Shown here: positions 22,920-35,000 of the stretch, piece after piece
Position numbering within the stretch: position 1 is the first letter of the stretch
Layout: each line of letters starts with the position of its first letter
Assembly: GCA_015143295.1 (NCBI GenBank)
Contig: CM026557.1
Span: 42,789,965 to 42,853,964, forward strand
Source of the DNA: Tetracentron sinense
Lineage: Eukaryota > Streptophyta > Magnoliopsida > Trochodendrales > Trochodendraceae
DNA: 64,000 bases
Reading direction: 5' to 3'
The notes under the pieces: model-generated
The model's database searches: none
Seen by the model: the letters and a program-made list of their open reading frames with translations, nothing else
What the model was told of the DNA's origin: nothing
Translations under genes and position numbers: made by a program

Positions 22920-25900
22920 TGTGAACACCCCATTTTTACACCCTTGAAATCCTTCTTCCAAATTTAATTTTATTGATTATTTTTTATTTTTTTTATTATT
23001 TATTTCTTTAATTGAATTTATTATTTATTATTTTTTTATTTATTGATTTTATTTTTATTATTATTTTGTGTGTTACTGTTATTTTGGTCTCCGAGAGAGA
23101 GAAAGAAGAGAATATCCCGTGTTCAGAGCCCATGGGCAATCCTGTGATCCACGATCCAATTGCAAGATCCGCAACTCATGTCCATTTCCAAAACAAAATC
23201 CAAGTCAGACCCCAAGCCCAAGTGCACCTAAGCCCAAATCCTCAAAGAATTTAAACCCTAAGGTCCAAGGCCCATCGCTATTATCTATATAAATCGGGAG
23301 AGGGTTTTAAAAAAAAACACTGTTCACTTTCGTGAAACAGGATAGCCGCCCCTTTCTCTCTTCTTCGTTCTCCTCCCGACGACAGCAAACCTCAGCCCAA
23401 TTAGCTCAAACTCCTTTCTCTCGGCTGGGTCGCAGCACCTCTGGCGAACTTCCCTTTCCGGCAGGTTACAGCGATCTCCGGTAAGCTTCACCTCACCGAT
23501 TCCTCTTATCCCTTTCTCCTTCATTATCTCAGAGATCTAAGCTCTGTTCATTCTCACCGTGGGTTTCGGATTGGATATCCAGAGTCATCCATCTTCTTCC
23601 GGCCAGCAGCTCACCACCGCGCAGCCATCTTGCTCCATTCCGATCATCCTCTCCAGCAAACCAATCAGGTACTGCCTCTGCTTCAATCGTCTCATCCAGC
23701 GAACTCCATTATCGGCGCCAGCGTTTCCATCCCTGAGACTTGGTGAGCATCAGGTCTGCGTTCTTTCCATTGCTAGTTTTAGATCTAGATCCAGATCTAG
23801 AAACTTGAGTTCATCTTTTATTTTATTCACGGTCCATTTTCTTTTCCGTTTCGTCTGCTCCAGGTTCGTAGAGATCAGGCTCCGCTCCGACCATCTTCTC
23901 CGGTGAGCCAAACCTCCATTTCACCCCTGTTTTTTTTATTTTTTATTTATTTTATTTATTTTATTTTTATTTTTTATATATCTTGCTTTAGATTTGGAAA
24001 TTCCAGATCTATGGTAAGTTCTTCACCTGCGACTCATCCGGTTCTTCCTTAGATCTGGATCTGGAACCCGATCCCACTCTATTTTATTTTGGTTTTTTAT
24101 TCTTTCTTTTTTTTTTGCTCCCTGGTTCGCCTGTTGCAGATCTGTTGAAACTCAACAGCTCCATCGTTTTCTTCAGGCCAGTGCTCTTCGCGTGCTTCAG
24201 GTATTCAAATGGTTTTGGTTATCATCCGATCCAGCCGTGCATATTTCCTTCGGTTTTTAGAGATCTAGATCTGTAGAGCTTGATCAATTTCGATCGTCTT
24301 TAGCTTCTTTTATTTTTATGTATATATATTTTTAATTTTGTTTTTCTGCATCTTATCATACCTTGTTGTTCTTCTTTATACAGAAACAAGCTGCAGGTCA
24401 GCTCCATCACTTGAGTTTTGTTTTTGCTTTTGTGTATTTTATTTGGTGGATCCCTTGTTCTGGGGATTGAGTGAGTGAGAGAGAGTGTGACGCCAACCTT
24501 CTTCCCTCATATACCGGAGCAGTTGCCAATATCGCACATCTACCATCAACCCTCGTAGGTATATCTCTTCCTTTTATTTTATTTTATTTATTACCCTCTA
24601 TTTATTGTTGTAATTTTTATTAGATGATTTAAAACTTGAAGTAGGCTCCAATTCATTTTTTATGCCCTGATTTTGTTCAAAATGAAGTTTAGACTTCCAA
24701 TTTTGCTCAAGACCAAGACATAGCAAATGAATACCTCCCATGTGCTTGTTTTTATTGTTTTTCAAATGTGAGGAGGGAGTGTTGGAGATTCGAATCTTTT
24801 TGGGCCCTTGGATCGGGCCATATGTTAAAGGCCTACTTCTTGAGGCCTTAGAAAGATAGCGGACCAAAGCCAATTGACCATTAGTGGTCAATGGGCCTTG
24901 GCCCATTAACTTTCTCTATTAGACCCATCTCTTTTGTATCTCATGTCATGTATGCTTGTATTATTCATGTGTGTATGTGCGTGATAGGATTAGGCCCTAT
25001 ATTCTTTTTATTTTTTGCCTACATGGGGCATTTAGGTAGTGCTTTAACCCTAAATAATTGGCCTACCTCGTTAGTTAGCCTTACAAAAAAATCAAAAAAA
25101 AATATAAAAAAAGATCAAAATAAATTAAAGGTATTGGTCTATCTCCCCTTGAGACCTAGAGCGGGGTCCGTATTTAAACCATAACCTCTTTTGGTTTAAG
25201 GCCGCTCGATCCGCCCCGCTCTTTGCCTTTAAGTTAATTAAGTCAGTTAGACCTTATTTTTCTTTTTGCCTACCTTAGGCACTTAGGTTAGTTTTTGACT
25301 AGTTAAACTTGCCAAAATTAAAAAATACAAAAAAAAAATAAAAAAAATACAAAACAACAAAAACATATAAAAAACCCACAAAATTCAAATAAAGACTTAC
25401 CCTAATAAATGAACGCCCCCTAGAGCTCTCCCACGAGCACCTAGCTACGCAACCATCTCCTGGAATGAGATTCATAAATCTCAATTCCATTTCCCCCCAA
25501 CTCAAGCACGAGTTGGAAGTGACCACACTCCGAAACGAGTATAAAAACAGTCACGGACCCCGAACTACTATTAGGGTCTGATTCCGACTAACCGGATAAG
25601 TAGGCAGCCCAAACCAGGGTTCGACCCCAACCAAAAATAAAATTTTTACACCCCATATTGATCTGTGTTTGATTAGCAAAATCAATAATTATTTAGGAAA
25701 TTTTTAGGGATTTTAAATGTTTGGCTTAGACCTAATGAGTAGGTTACCATCAGTAGATGGAGGTCCTGGGGTGCCTAACCTCTTCCCCAGGACCTAAATG
25801 GATCTCTTACCTAGACTACTCTGGACCGTAGATCCCTTATTTTGAGTTTTATCTCGGGATCCTACTTCCCCTAAGTAGGTGGTGACTCTTAGAATAAATT

Positions 25901-25983
25901 TAGTGTTATTCCTCTACTCTCGGACCTTGTCTCGACTCCTAGAGTTGAGAGGGGAGGAAAGGCGGTAAATTTATGTGTTCACA
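22920..25983 (+). mobile_element. Long solo LTR (LTR C), 3064 bp
   Basis: Starts TGTGAACACCCC and ends TATGTGTTCACA; the terminal nine bases are perfect inverted repeats (TGTGAACAC/GTGTTCACA). It is flanked by a perfect 5 bp duplication ATTTG (22915-22919 and 25984-25988). A TATA-like CTATATAAAT lies at about 23285. The right part has the GGTGGTGACTCTTA-type ending seen in several plant gypsy families with long LTRs. No gag or pol was recognised. The open frames inside, such as 23559-23906, show no known domain. Confidence 0.85.
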
Positions 25984-26672
25984 ATTTGGAATCCAATACA
26001 ATTGATGAATTTAAGGCGGTTTATGATGGGTGTGTGATTTGTGAAAAGCATGGATTATATAATGTGGTTGTGGAAAGTGATTCCAAAATAGTGATTGATG
26101 TGATTAATGGTAATCTGGAACCTCCTGTGGAAATGTTGGTATTGGTGGAAAAAGATTATTAAACTGAAGACTTTGTGCAATTTGATTTTCTAGCATACTT
26201 TTAGAGAAAATGATCAGATCGCAAACTTTCTTTCTAAAGAGGCTTGTCAGAAGAAAGTAAGGAAAATTTTCAGAGAGTTTTAGTGATTGCCCGTTGCCTT
26301 TGCAATGTTTGATCCGCATTAACACTTCGGCGCTAGTAAATATCAGATTTTAGTGAGTTGAGTTTTTAGTTTATGTCCTCCGCCCCCCAGTTTTGTATTG
26401 TTGGGTCTTGTAAGGTCTGGTGGTTGTAGGGGTAAGGTTTATGTCCCCCCCTTTATTTCTTGGTCGTTTTGTTGGGGTTTGGGTTTGCCATCCTTGATTT
26501 TGGTTTTCTTGGGAGGGGTCAGGTTTTATGTTCCCCGTCTCTTTTGGTTGTCTTGTTGGGGTAAGGTTTTATGTCTCCCCCAGTTTTTTCTTCTATTTTA
26601 AGAAAATAGGTAGGGGTCAGCCAAACCCCCCACTCCTATTGAGTGACTTTTATTAAAAAAAGAAAGAAAAAA
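25984..26672 (+). mobile_element. LINE, part 3: end of RNase H, 3' UTR and A-rich tail
   Basis: The frame NTIDEFKAVYDGC...VVVESDSKIVIDVING supplies the Glu and second Asp regions of RNase H. A 3' UTR of repeated GGGGTAAGGTTTTATGT-like blocks (26410-26600) follows, then CCAAACCCCCCACTCC and an A-rich tail at 26654-26672. The same 3' UTR blocks occur in the LINE copies at 48930-49250 and 55890-56090, so all three belong to one family. Confidence 0.85.
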
Positions 26673-28949
26673 AGATGTCATGAATAAGGGGAATGCAAGT
26701 TAAAGGAAATGCATGAACTCCTTTAATCATGATATTGATTTTTTCAATTTCCTTCAATCAAATTCTTTTATGACCAAAAAGGTTTAAGATGTATGAGTGA
26801 AAATTGGAAGTAATGGTCATTCTAGCATGGTATTGCAACGAATGACTGTGTTACATTATCCTATAGACTAACATGAAGAGCTTGTCGAAGAAAAATAATT
26901 AGGTCAAGTATAATCATTTTTCTCTCTCTCTCTCTCTCTATTTTGCTCTCTCTTCTGTTCTCTCTCTCTCTCACTAGAGAGAACAAAGAGAGTGCTAAAT
27001 TTTTTTATTTATTTAAATAATCTGTTTTAGAGACAAAAATAATTCTGTCCCTAAAAGTATTTTTCTTTTAGGGATAAAAATATTTCCGTCTCTAATGCTC
27101 TAAACCCATTAGTGACGTGAGCATCCGTCACGGAATAGAGACAGACAATAATTCCTTCTCTAATACTTTTAGTGATGTAGAAACAATTATTAGAGAGAAA
27201 TTTTCCGTCGCTAGTTAGTAGCTTATTTTGTAATGACATTATTAGTCTACCCACTACAAAGATAGTAAAAACTTAGGCCCTGATCCAGTCCTTGCCTTTG
27301 CGGGTAGGGCTTAGACATAGCTAGTTCAAGCCTTCAGAGAGCTAGGGTCATGTCTAGTAAGACCCAGGCCTACCTTGGCCTGGATCTTTGACACCACTAA
27401 CTACTATTTCAAAGCAATGAAAATTGAAGCATGAAAAGTGACGTGAAAAATTTATCTGAATTGTGTAGTATGGTTGGAAGCCAAAATCGTAATAGAACAT
27501 CTTATATCAACCTCTACCCACAGTAACCACTTTACCCATTTTTGAGACAGAAGCTTGAAAACATCTCAAATGAGTATCCAATACTTGTACATAATATGTT
27601 CCACCACTGGAAGAACTGAAAAATCTATGCTCTTCTTTTAAGCCATGGCCCTAGACGGGGATTTGAGGGTAAAGTTTGGTCCTAGCTAGCTAGTTTAGGC
27701 CTTTCGAGGGCTCGAACTTCACTTTTACAAGACAGACTTGGTAAGACCTAGGTATTGCCTTGGTTCAGACTTTTGATAGCCCTAATTGTAAAATAAAGCA
27801 AAAAGAACTCAATAGTGACATGGGGTGGTGGTGAGTCCGAGTAAAGGGAATACTCATATTTTTGTTAATTAGTATAAATTGTGCCGTATGAAGAGTATCA
27901 AAAGAGTGCTTATGAGAAAGGATAATGCTAGCTCCAATTTCTTTTGAGGGAAAGACATGTGTTATTGTCTTCAATTGAAAGTAATACATGTGTTTTGAAC
28001 CGACACACGTCTTTCCCTTAAAGAAAGTGACTCTTAAAAAGAAATTGAAATTAGTATTATCCTATAAGAAATGATTTCCCCAAAAGAAAGTGAAGTTAGC
28101 ATTATCATATGAGAAATGATTTCTGGAGGGGGAGTGTTACCTTTGGTCCCTTGCTCAACAATCCTTTTAAGTGGTCAAGTTTTTCTATCAAGGTATTTAA
28201 GTCATTTTATTATAGCTACTGTTCACCTATACTACTGTTATATAACACAGTTAGAGTATTTCTATGAATGCGACAATTGACTTTCTTTTGATGCCACATT
28301 GAACTCTTCTTCATTTGTGAGGCCATATCATCAAACTAAAAATCAATAAGTGAGACCCACAAATTTTTATTATGATCTTCATTTACCTCTTATTTTTCTT
28401 AAAATTTTTCTCTCATTATTTTTTCTTTACAGACCATGTTCCTTTGGTTTGTTATAAAGACCATGTTCCTTACAAACCTTTGTCATTCCCTTATTGTGAT
28501 AACTCTCTTATTAATTATAATTAATTAATATTATTATACTTCTATTCCCTCATTGATTGTGACAACTCTCTTATTAATTATAATAAATTAATATTATTAT
28601 ATTTCTATAATAATAGAGATTGAGATGAGGATGATATTATTTCAACAAAAAAAAAACAGGTGAGGATGAGCTGCATATTTCTACAATTTCATATTAAATA
28701 AATATTTTAATGTATAAAAAAATTGTATAGAAAGATTTTATATAATTTTATTGTATAAACATATCATATGTTAAAGTTTATTTTACTATTTTTTCTATTT
28801 TTCACGAGGTGTTTTCTAGTACTTCATACACCAGATAAGCAAGACAAACGGACAAACGGTGTTGGAGCTTGACACAACTTATGTTGGTATCTTGTGAGAC
28901 ACCGAATAATGAAACTTGAACGTTCAAAAGCTCAAGAAGGAAGGGAATG
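26673..28949. other. Intergenic region, no gene seen
   Basis: It contains a (CT)n tract at about 26921-26970, sequence at 27010-27250 rich in TAGTGACG and CCGTCTCTAA words typical of transposon subterminal regions, and two related stretches of about 140 bp (27275-27410 and 27640-27785) sharing TAGCTAGTT, AAGACCTAGG/AAGACCCAGG and GCCTTGG. The last 700 bp are AT-rich. No conserved coding sequence was recognised. Confidence 0.5.
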
Positions 28950-28958
28950 TTTCCCGCC
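28950..28958 (+). promoter_or_regulatory. E2F binding site upstream of ORC1
   Basis: TTTCCCGCC is a perfect match to the E2F consensus TTTSSCGC and lies 97 bp before the ORC1 start codon. Plant ORC1 genes are established E2F targets, which ties their expression to the G1/S transition. Occupancy is inferred, not shown. Confidence 0.75.
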
Positions 28959-29054
28959 AGTTTCATCGCTCTAACAAATGCTTGCTGTCTCATTGCAATG
29001 CCAATCTTTTCTTTCTCCAAAGGCCACAAACCCTAGCAGTTCATCTACAGGGCA

Positions 29055-32000
29055 ATGGAAGAAACCCCAAAGAAACCGTCACAATCCTCTCCAGAACTCA
29101 TACCATCGCCTTCCTCGGCCGTTTTGATCCCTCCAACGCCTGAAACCCTAGCTCCTCGTCGATCATCGCGACGGGTTTCTTTGGGATCCAATCCAAACAC
29201 TCCTCGGAAATCATTTGATTATGTTAATGAAATCATCAATGATGATGTAAAAACTCCAAAATCTGCTGAAAATGGAGGAAGATCGAAACGTGGAGTGGAG
29301 AAAGCTTCAGTTGATGCTTCTTTCTCTCCGGTATCTCCCGAATTTCAAGAGCCAAAAAAGAGGAAAAGATCTGATGAGGCAAAGACGGTTAGAACAAGAG
29401 CTAGGGTTTCTAGAAATGTGAGATTCGAGAAGAAAAAGAGGAATTCTGATGCACCAAAGCGTGCGTATTGCAAAAAGGTTGTATATGATGGCGGTGAATT
29501 TGAGGTTGGGGATGATGTTTACGTGAAGAGGAGAGAGGATGCAAGCTCTGATGATGAAGATCCAGACGTTGAAGAGTGTCGAATCTGCTTCAAGTCTGGC
29601 TTAGCTCTCATGATTGAATGTGATGAATGCTTGTGTGGGTTTCATCTCAAATGTCTCAGACCTCCGTTGAAGGAAGTTCCGGATGGAGACTGGATTTGTG
29701 GATTCTGCGAGGCCCAAAAAATGGGGAGGAAGGTTGAGTTTCCCATGCCGCCAAAGGGGAAGAAGTGGAGTAGGACAGCGAGGGAGAAGCTTCTTTCGAG
29801 AGATTTATGGGCTGCACATATTCAAAGGTAGATGCTTGCTTATGGAAACAATTGTAATTTCTATTCGAGTGGCAATGCACTCAAGACTATGCATTTTATT
29901 TGTTGGAATTGACCAGTCTATGGAAAGAACCTGATGGTAGCTATTGGTTTCGGGGCCGTTGGTATATAATCCCCGAAGAGACTGCAGCGGGAAGGCAGCC
30001 ACATAATCTTAAAAGGGAGATTTATCAAACGAATGATTTTGCTGACATTGAGGTGAAATCTGGTTTTTATTTTTTTTCTCCACTGGGAAATTAATGTTTT
30101 GTTAACTTGATTTCTATTTCTTGATTGAGGCGATACTGTTAGAACTGTTTTCTTTTTGTAATGGCCCATGTTTCTATTGTAGTAAAATTCTGTTATTCTG
30201 CTTCTAACAGAATGCATCTTGATGTGATAAAATATATGGAGATAATTTTTGTACCATAAAAGAAACATTTTTTCAAGTATGCAGGCTTTTCTGTCGCTTT
30301 CTTGTGTGGGGTGTGATTGAATTGATTACAAGGTGACAAATCAATGAAATCTCAGAAACTTGATGATGGAGTCACTTGAGAGAAGTGTGTTAACTGTTAA
30401 TTGCTTAAGTAGCACACCATGAATTTGGTGCTCTACAGATAACCCACCAAATTAAAGATGAAATTAAGACATACCTGGAGTATTAATGCAATATAAGTTA
30501 AAAGATATGGTCATGTACACATCCATGTGGAGGTTAGGATTTCCAGCTTGAGAAAAAGGCACTCATTGAGAAGAGAGCGTGAGAAGTATACTGAAGATTG
30601 CAGTTTGGGATCATATAACACAGCTGAATTTGACTATAATGAGAAGAGACACGTCAAAAACTATGATGAGCACACTCATCCCTAGCCATGTGACTTCTGA
30701 TACAAAGTTAGGCGTACAACTAGGGTCCATGGATCTACACCTTATCATGACATGACCTTCTAAACTGCAGGCCTTTTAAGCCACTCAAAGTAATCATAGC
30801 TGGATGATTACCCACATAAATTGTTACCTAATTATAATTGACTACACTGTTGTTTATCTATGGAATTTATGTTTTCAAATGCCTTCCTACCAGTTCCTAT
30901 AGTTGATTGGATTTGTGAAAGAAGAAATAGCATTCTGCACTCTTGTAACATAAGTATTTATTTTCTTTTGAACAATGCACTTTAGTTATGTTCTTGATCA
31001 CGAGTTTACAATAGTGGAAATTCTCATCTTCAACTATGCTAATGTGTATGTTTCCTAGATGGAATCTGTCCTTAGGCAATGCCATGTTATGAAGCCTAAA
31101 GAATTTTCAAAAGCCAACAATGAGGGAGATGATGTTTTTCTCTGCGAATATGAATATGACATCCATTGGCACAGTTTCAAGCGTCTTGCAGAGATTGACA
31201 ATGATGAAGAGGTAGGTCTTTCAGAAAAAAAAGGCAGCATCTGGGGTACGATTTGATGTCATAATGGAGTTGGTGTTTTAGAAATTACATAGTGAAGTTC
31301 AAATTTAATGGGCTCATCACTCTCATACTTGTCAGGATGATAGAAAAGTTGACAGTGACGAAGATTGGAATTGTTGTAAGGATTCAGGCTCTGATACTGA
31401 AGAAGACTTGGAAAAAGAAGAGAGGAATATGAAGGGTTTTCCTGCTGGACAATCCCCGGCACATGAATTGGCTGCAGTATGATCACTGACTCACTAGTTT
31501 TGTTATGTAGCTTTCAGTTTGTTGTTTGTTTGGAGGTTAATACTTGTCAGTTATATAATTTATACAGAACTCACAGAAGGGGCAGATCTTTGGCCTTCAA
31601 AAGACAGGGACAACGAAAATCCCAGAGCATGTGAGATGCCACAAGCAGACTGAACTTGAAAGCGCAAAAGTAACTCTGTTGTTGACAACTTTACCTAAGT
31701 CACTGCCTTGCAGGAATAAGTATGTGCCAGTTATTGAAATTTTCTAGGTTCCACTGGATGTGCATTTAATTTTAATGCAGGAGATATGCTTAAATGCAGA
31801 GAAATAGAGGAGATAACTGCATTTGTAAAAGGTGCTGTCTGTGAAGATCAATGTCTGGGGCACTGCCTGTACATCCATGGTGTTCCTGGAACAGGCAAGG
31901 TAGGGTTTATCATTAGTGTAATAATAGCAACTTCAGAAGGGCTATTGGTATTGTTTCCTATCTCTCTCTGCTTCTTAAATGAGTGTTTACTTGTTTGCCC

Positions 32001-35000
32001 CTTTTATCTGCATCAAACTGCAGACAATGAGTGTACTTTCAGTGATGAGGAATCTAAGGTCTGATGTAGATACAGGAGGTGTAAAACCATACTGTTTTAT
32101 AGAGATTAACGGTCTAAAGTTGGCTTCTCCAGAGAATATTTACAGGGTAAGGAGTCACATGAATTGCGTTTTATGTTTGCCTTATCTCCTCCCCATAATA
32201 TCTGAACTCGAAGTTCTTGTAGGTTATATATGAAGCACTAAGTGGGCACAGGGTTAGTTGGAAAAAGGCTTTCCGCTTACTGAATGAGCGATTTTCAGAT
32301 GGAAATAAAGTTGGCAAAGAGGACAATCAGCCTTGCATTCTACTGATCGATGAACTTGATCTTCTTGTAACCAGGAATCAGTCGGTAATTATTGCAGTTT
32401 ATGATGTATATATTTTAACACTAGTCATTTCCTTGACATTTCTATTTTTCCTATAAAATTTGTAAGTTTTTATTTTTGTAACCATTTCTTGTGATCACAG
32501 GTACTATACAACATTCTTGATTGGCCTACTAAGCCAAATTCCAAATTGGTTGTAATAGGTAGCATTTTAATCTTAACAGTGCTTCTTTCTAGCTGAACCA
32601 TCTCTTTTTATACAAATTACCAAAAATGTCATCATATAACCAAAACTATGTTTTTGTCTTTGCTATAAATCAAAATGTAGGGATAGCAAATACTATGGAT
32701 CTTCCAGAGAAGTTGCTTCCACGTATTTCAAGCCGTATGGGGATTCAAAGACTTTGCTTTGGCCCCTACAATTATCAGCAGCTGCAAGAAATCATTTCCA
32801 GTCGTCTTAATGGAATCGATGCTTTTGAAAAACAAGCTATAGAATTCGCTTCAAGAAAGGTCAGCCCTTTTGGTCCTGTCATCATAAAATCTTGGATTTA
32901 ACTCACAATATTTGCACCCATGTACACATTTTCAGGAATAAGATTATCAAGTTTCCATCCATTTCACAATATTTGCACATATATTCAGGTAGCAGCTATA
33001 TCAGGAGATGCACGTCGTGCCCTGGAAATATGTAGGCGTGCTGCAGAACTCACGGATTATCGGATTAAGAAATCATCCTCGTTTCCTAATTCTGCTTCTG
33101 CAGGTACACAATCTTTCTGATTTACAAGATTATATACTTCACAGATTGGACTAAGAAAGAAGCTACACAACAGTAAGGGAATAATCCCTTGAAACTTGCC
33201 TCCAATTACTAGTTAAAAGTATTGATGTGCTATGCTCCTAAGTCCTAATACCTATGCACTTCAATGTTAGGATTTTATACCCATGTCTATATGTATCGGT
33301 TTTAAGAACTTATTTTGAGGAAACCATATTTTAAAATTATTTTTTCCCAGTTTTTCGTCATACCCATTGTCTAACATGCAATGGAACTGGTAGCTTTAGG
33401 AAATGCTGTATCCAACCAAGGAGGATAACGCTTCCAATTGCTATCATCTTACTTAAGTCCTTGACAATTATGACTTCTACCCTGCACCTTCAGCTAGTCC
33501 CTAATAACCATGTACCTTTCCTTTTTGTCCGTAGTTTGAACCGATGACTTATATTTTGGTTTCTATTAATCATATGACTGGGGCTATGCCTTTATCTTCT
33601 CTCATTCATCTGGCAGATTATATGAATTGCTTAGTGGTTGACATTATGTATTTCATTCCTAATGAATCATTCAAGGATAACATTTGTTAAGCACTTGTCA
33701 TCAATGTTCTAAATTTCGGTTTTGCGGTAGATAAATTTTGCATCCTTGGGAATGAGAAATTTCGTGGAGAAGTTTCGGTTTAGTGTAACATTGTAGTTTG
33801 TTGGGAAAAATTGGCAAAATTTGGAAAGGTAAATAAAGGAACCAAGATATGGTGTAGCTGTGAGGATGAGGGATGTGGTTGGAAGAAAAGTAGGAGTTTT
33901 GATTATGCATAAGAGGACCCAAGATTTCATTTTAAAAACCAAATCTGCCAAGGTTCCTCAGAGATTAAGGTAACATAGTGAAGATGCTGAATCATGTAGC
34001 AGGCATGGAGGTGGAATCTAGGTTGTTTTTGAACAAAAGGGTTGGGCAGCTGTTCCCTATTGCTCTAGGTGCCCAAATGAGTGTTTGAAGCGAGCAATTA
34101 CAGTTGCAGTTGCTGGTATGGGGGGTTGACCCTGATCGTATGCGCTCTTCGTGTATGGGGACCCAACCCTAGGGTTGGAATAATTTGGAGGTATTTGCAA
34201 GAGGTTGATCAAAATTTGAAGCGTCCGTGGGTTTGTTGGGTGATTCCAATCAAATGTTGCTGTAGAAGGAGAAAAGAGGTGAGTGATAAGTAGCAAAATA
34301 GGGATTGACGAATTCAGGGGGTTCTTGGATTTGCGTGGCTTTATGCATAGTTGGCTAGCATCCTGGGTTTGCTCCCTATGGTTGTGTTACCCTAGTGTCC
34401 GTAGGGAAAATTTTGAGTGGGTCAGTGCGGACACCCGAAGGGACTAATCCTTGCCTTGAAGGGTTTGGGACACCCTCCGATACCCCCCTCCCCCTCAAAT
34501 TTTTAAAAAAAAAGGATATATGAGACATACTTTTACCTGGAGCAATCGTAGATCAAGGCAAGCCCTAAGAACGTTTGGACCACATAGTAGCCATTGTCAG
34601 TTGGAGGGAGTTGTTTTGATGACGCACGAGTACATAATTGGCCAATTTTTCATCGGATCATGACCCCATTGTTTTTGCAAAATTAAGGAGTGAGTGGAAG
34701 TTGAGGCCCTTCTATTTTGAAGAAATGTGGACTAGACATAGAACCGGCAATGTAGTTAAGGAACCATGGGCAGAGAGGGTGACTGGGTATTTCCCCTTCT
34801 AAGTTGTGAAGAAATTGAAAGGGTTAAAATAACGTTTCAAAACTTGGAACAAAGAGGTTTTTTGAAGAATATAAAGAAGGAAAGAAGAATTGAAAGAGAA
34901 GTTCCAGGAAATTCAAAGGCCAAAGTGTGATCAGAAAGAGATCAAGGGATTAGAAGCTGAAGTAGCTGGGATTTTGAGAAGGGAGGAGATTAACTGGGTA

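Noticed and set aside
23559..23906. 115-codon frame as a host gene
   Set aside because: It lies wholly inside LTR C, has no recognisable domain and no splice signals.
31781..31899. ORC1 exon 6 starting at 31781
   Set aside because: That acceptor introduces an in-frame stop; the acceptor at 31798-31799 restores the conserved RNKEIEEITAF join.
34341..34510. tRNA gene
   Set aside because: Only partial Pol III box similarity, no cloverleaf, A-rich tail and a second copy elsewhere; a SINE fits better.
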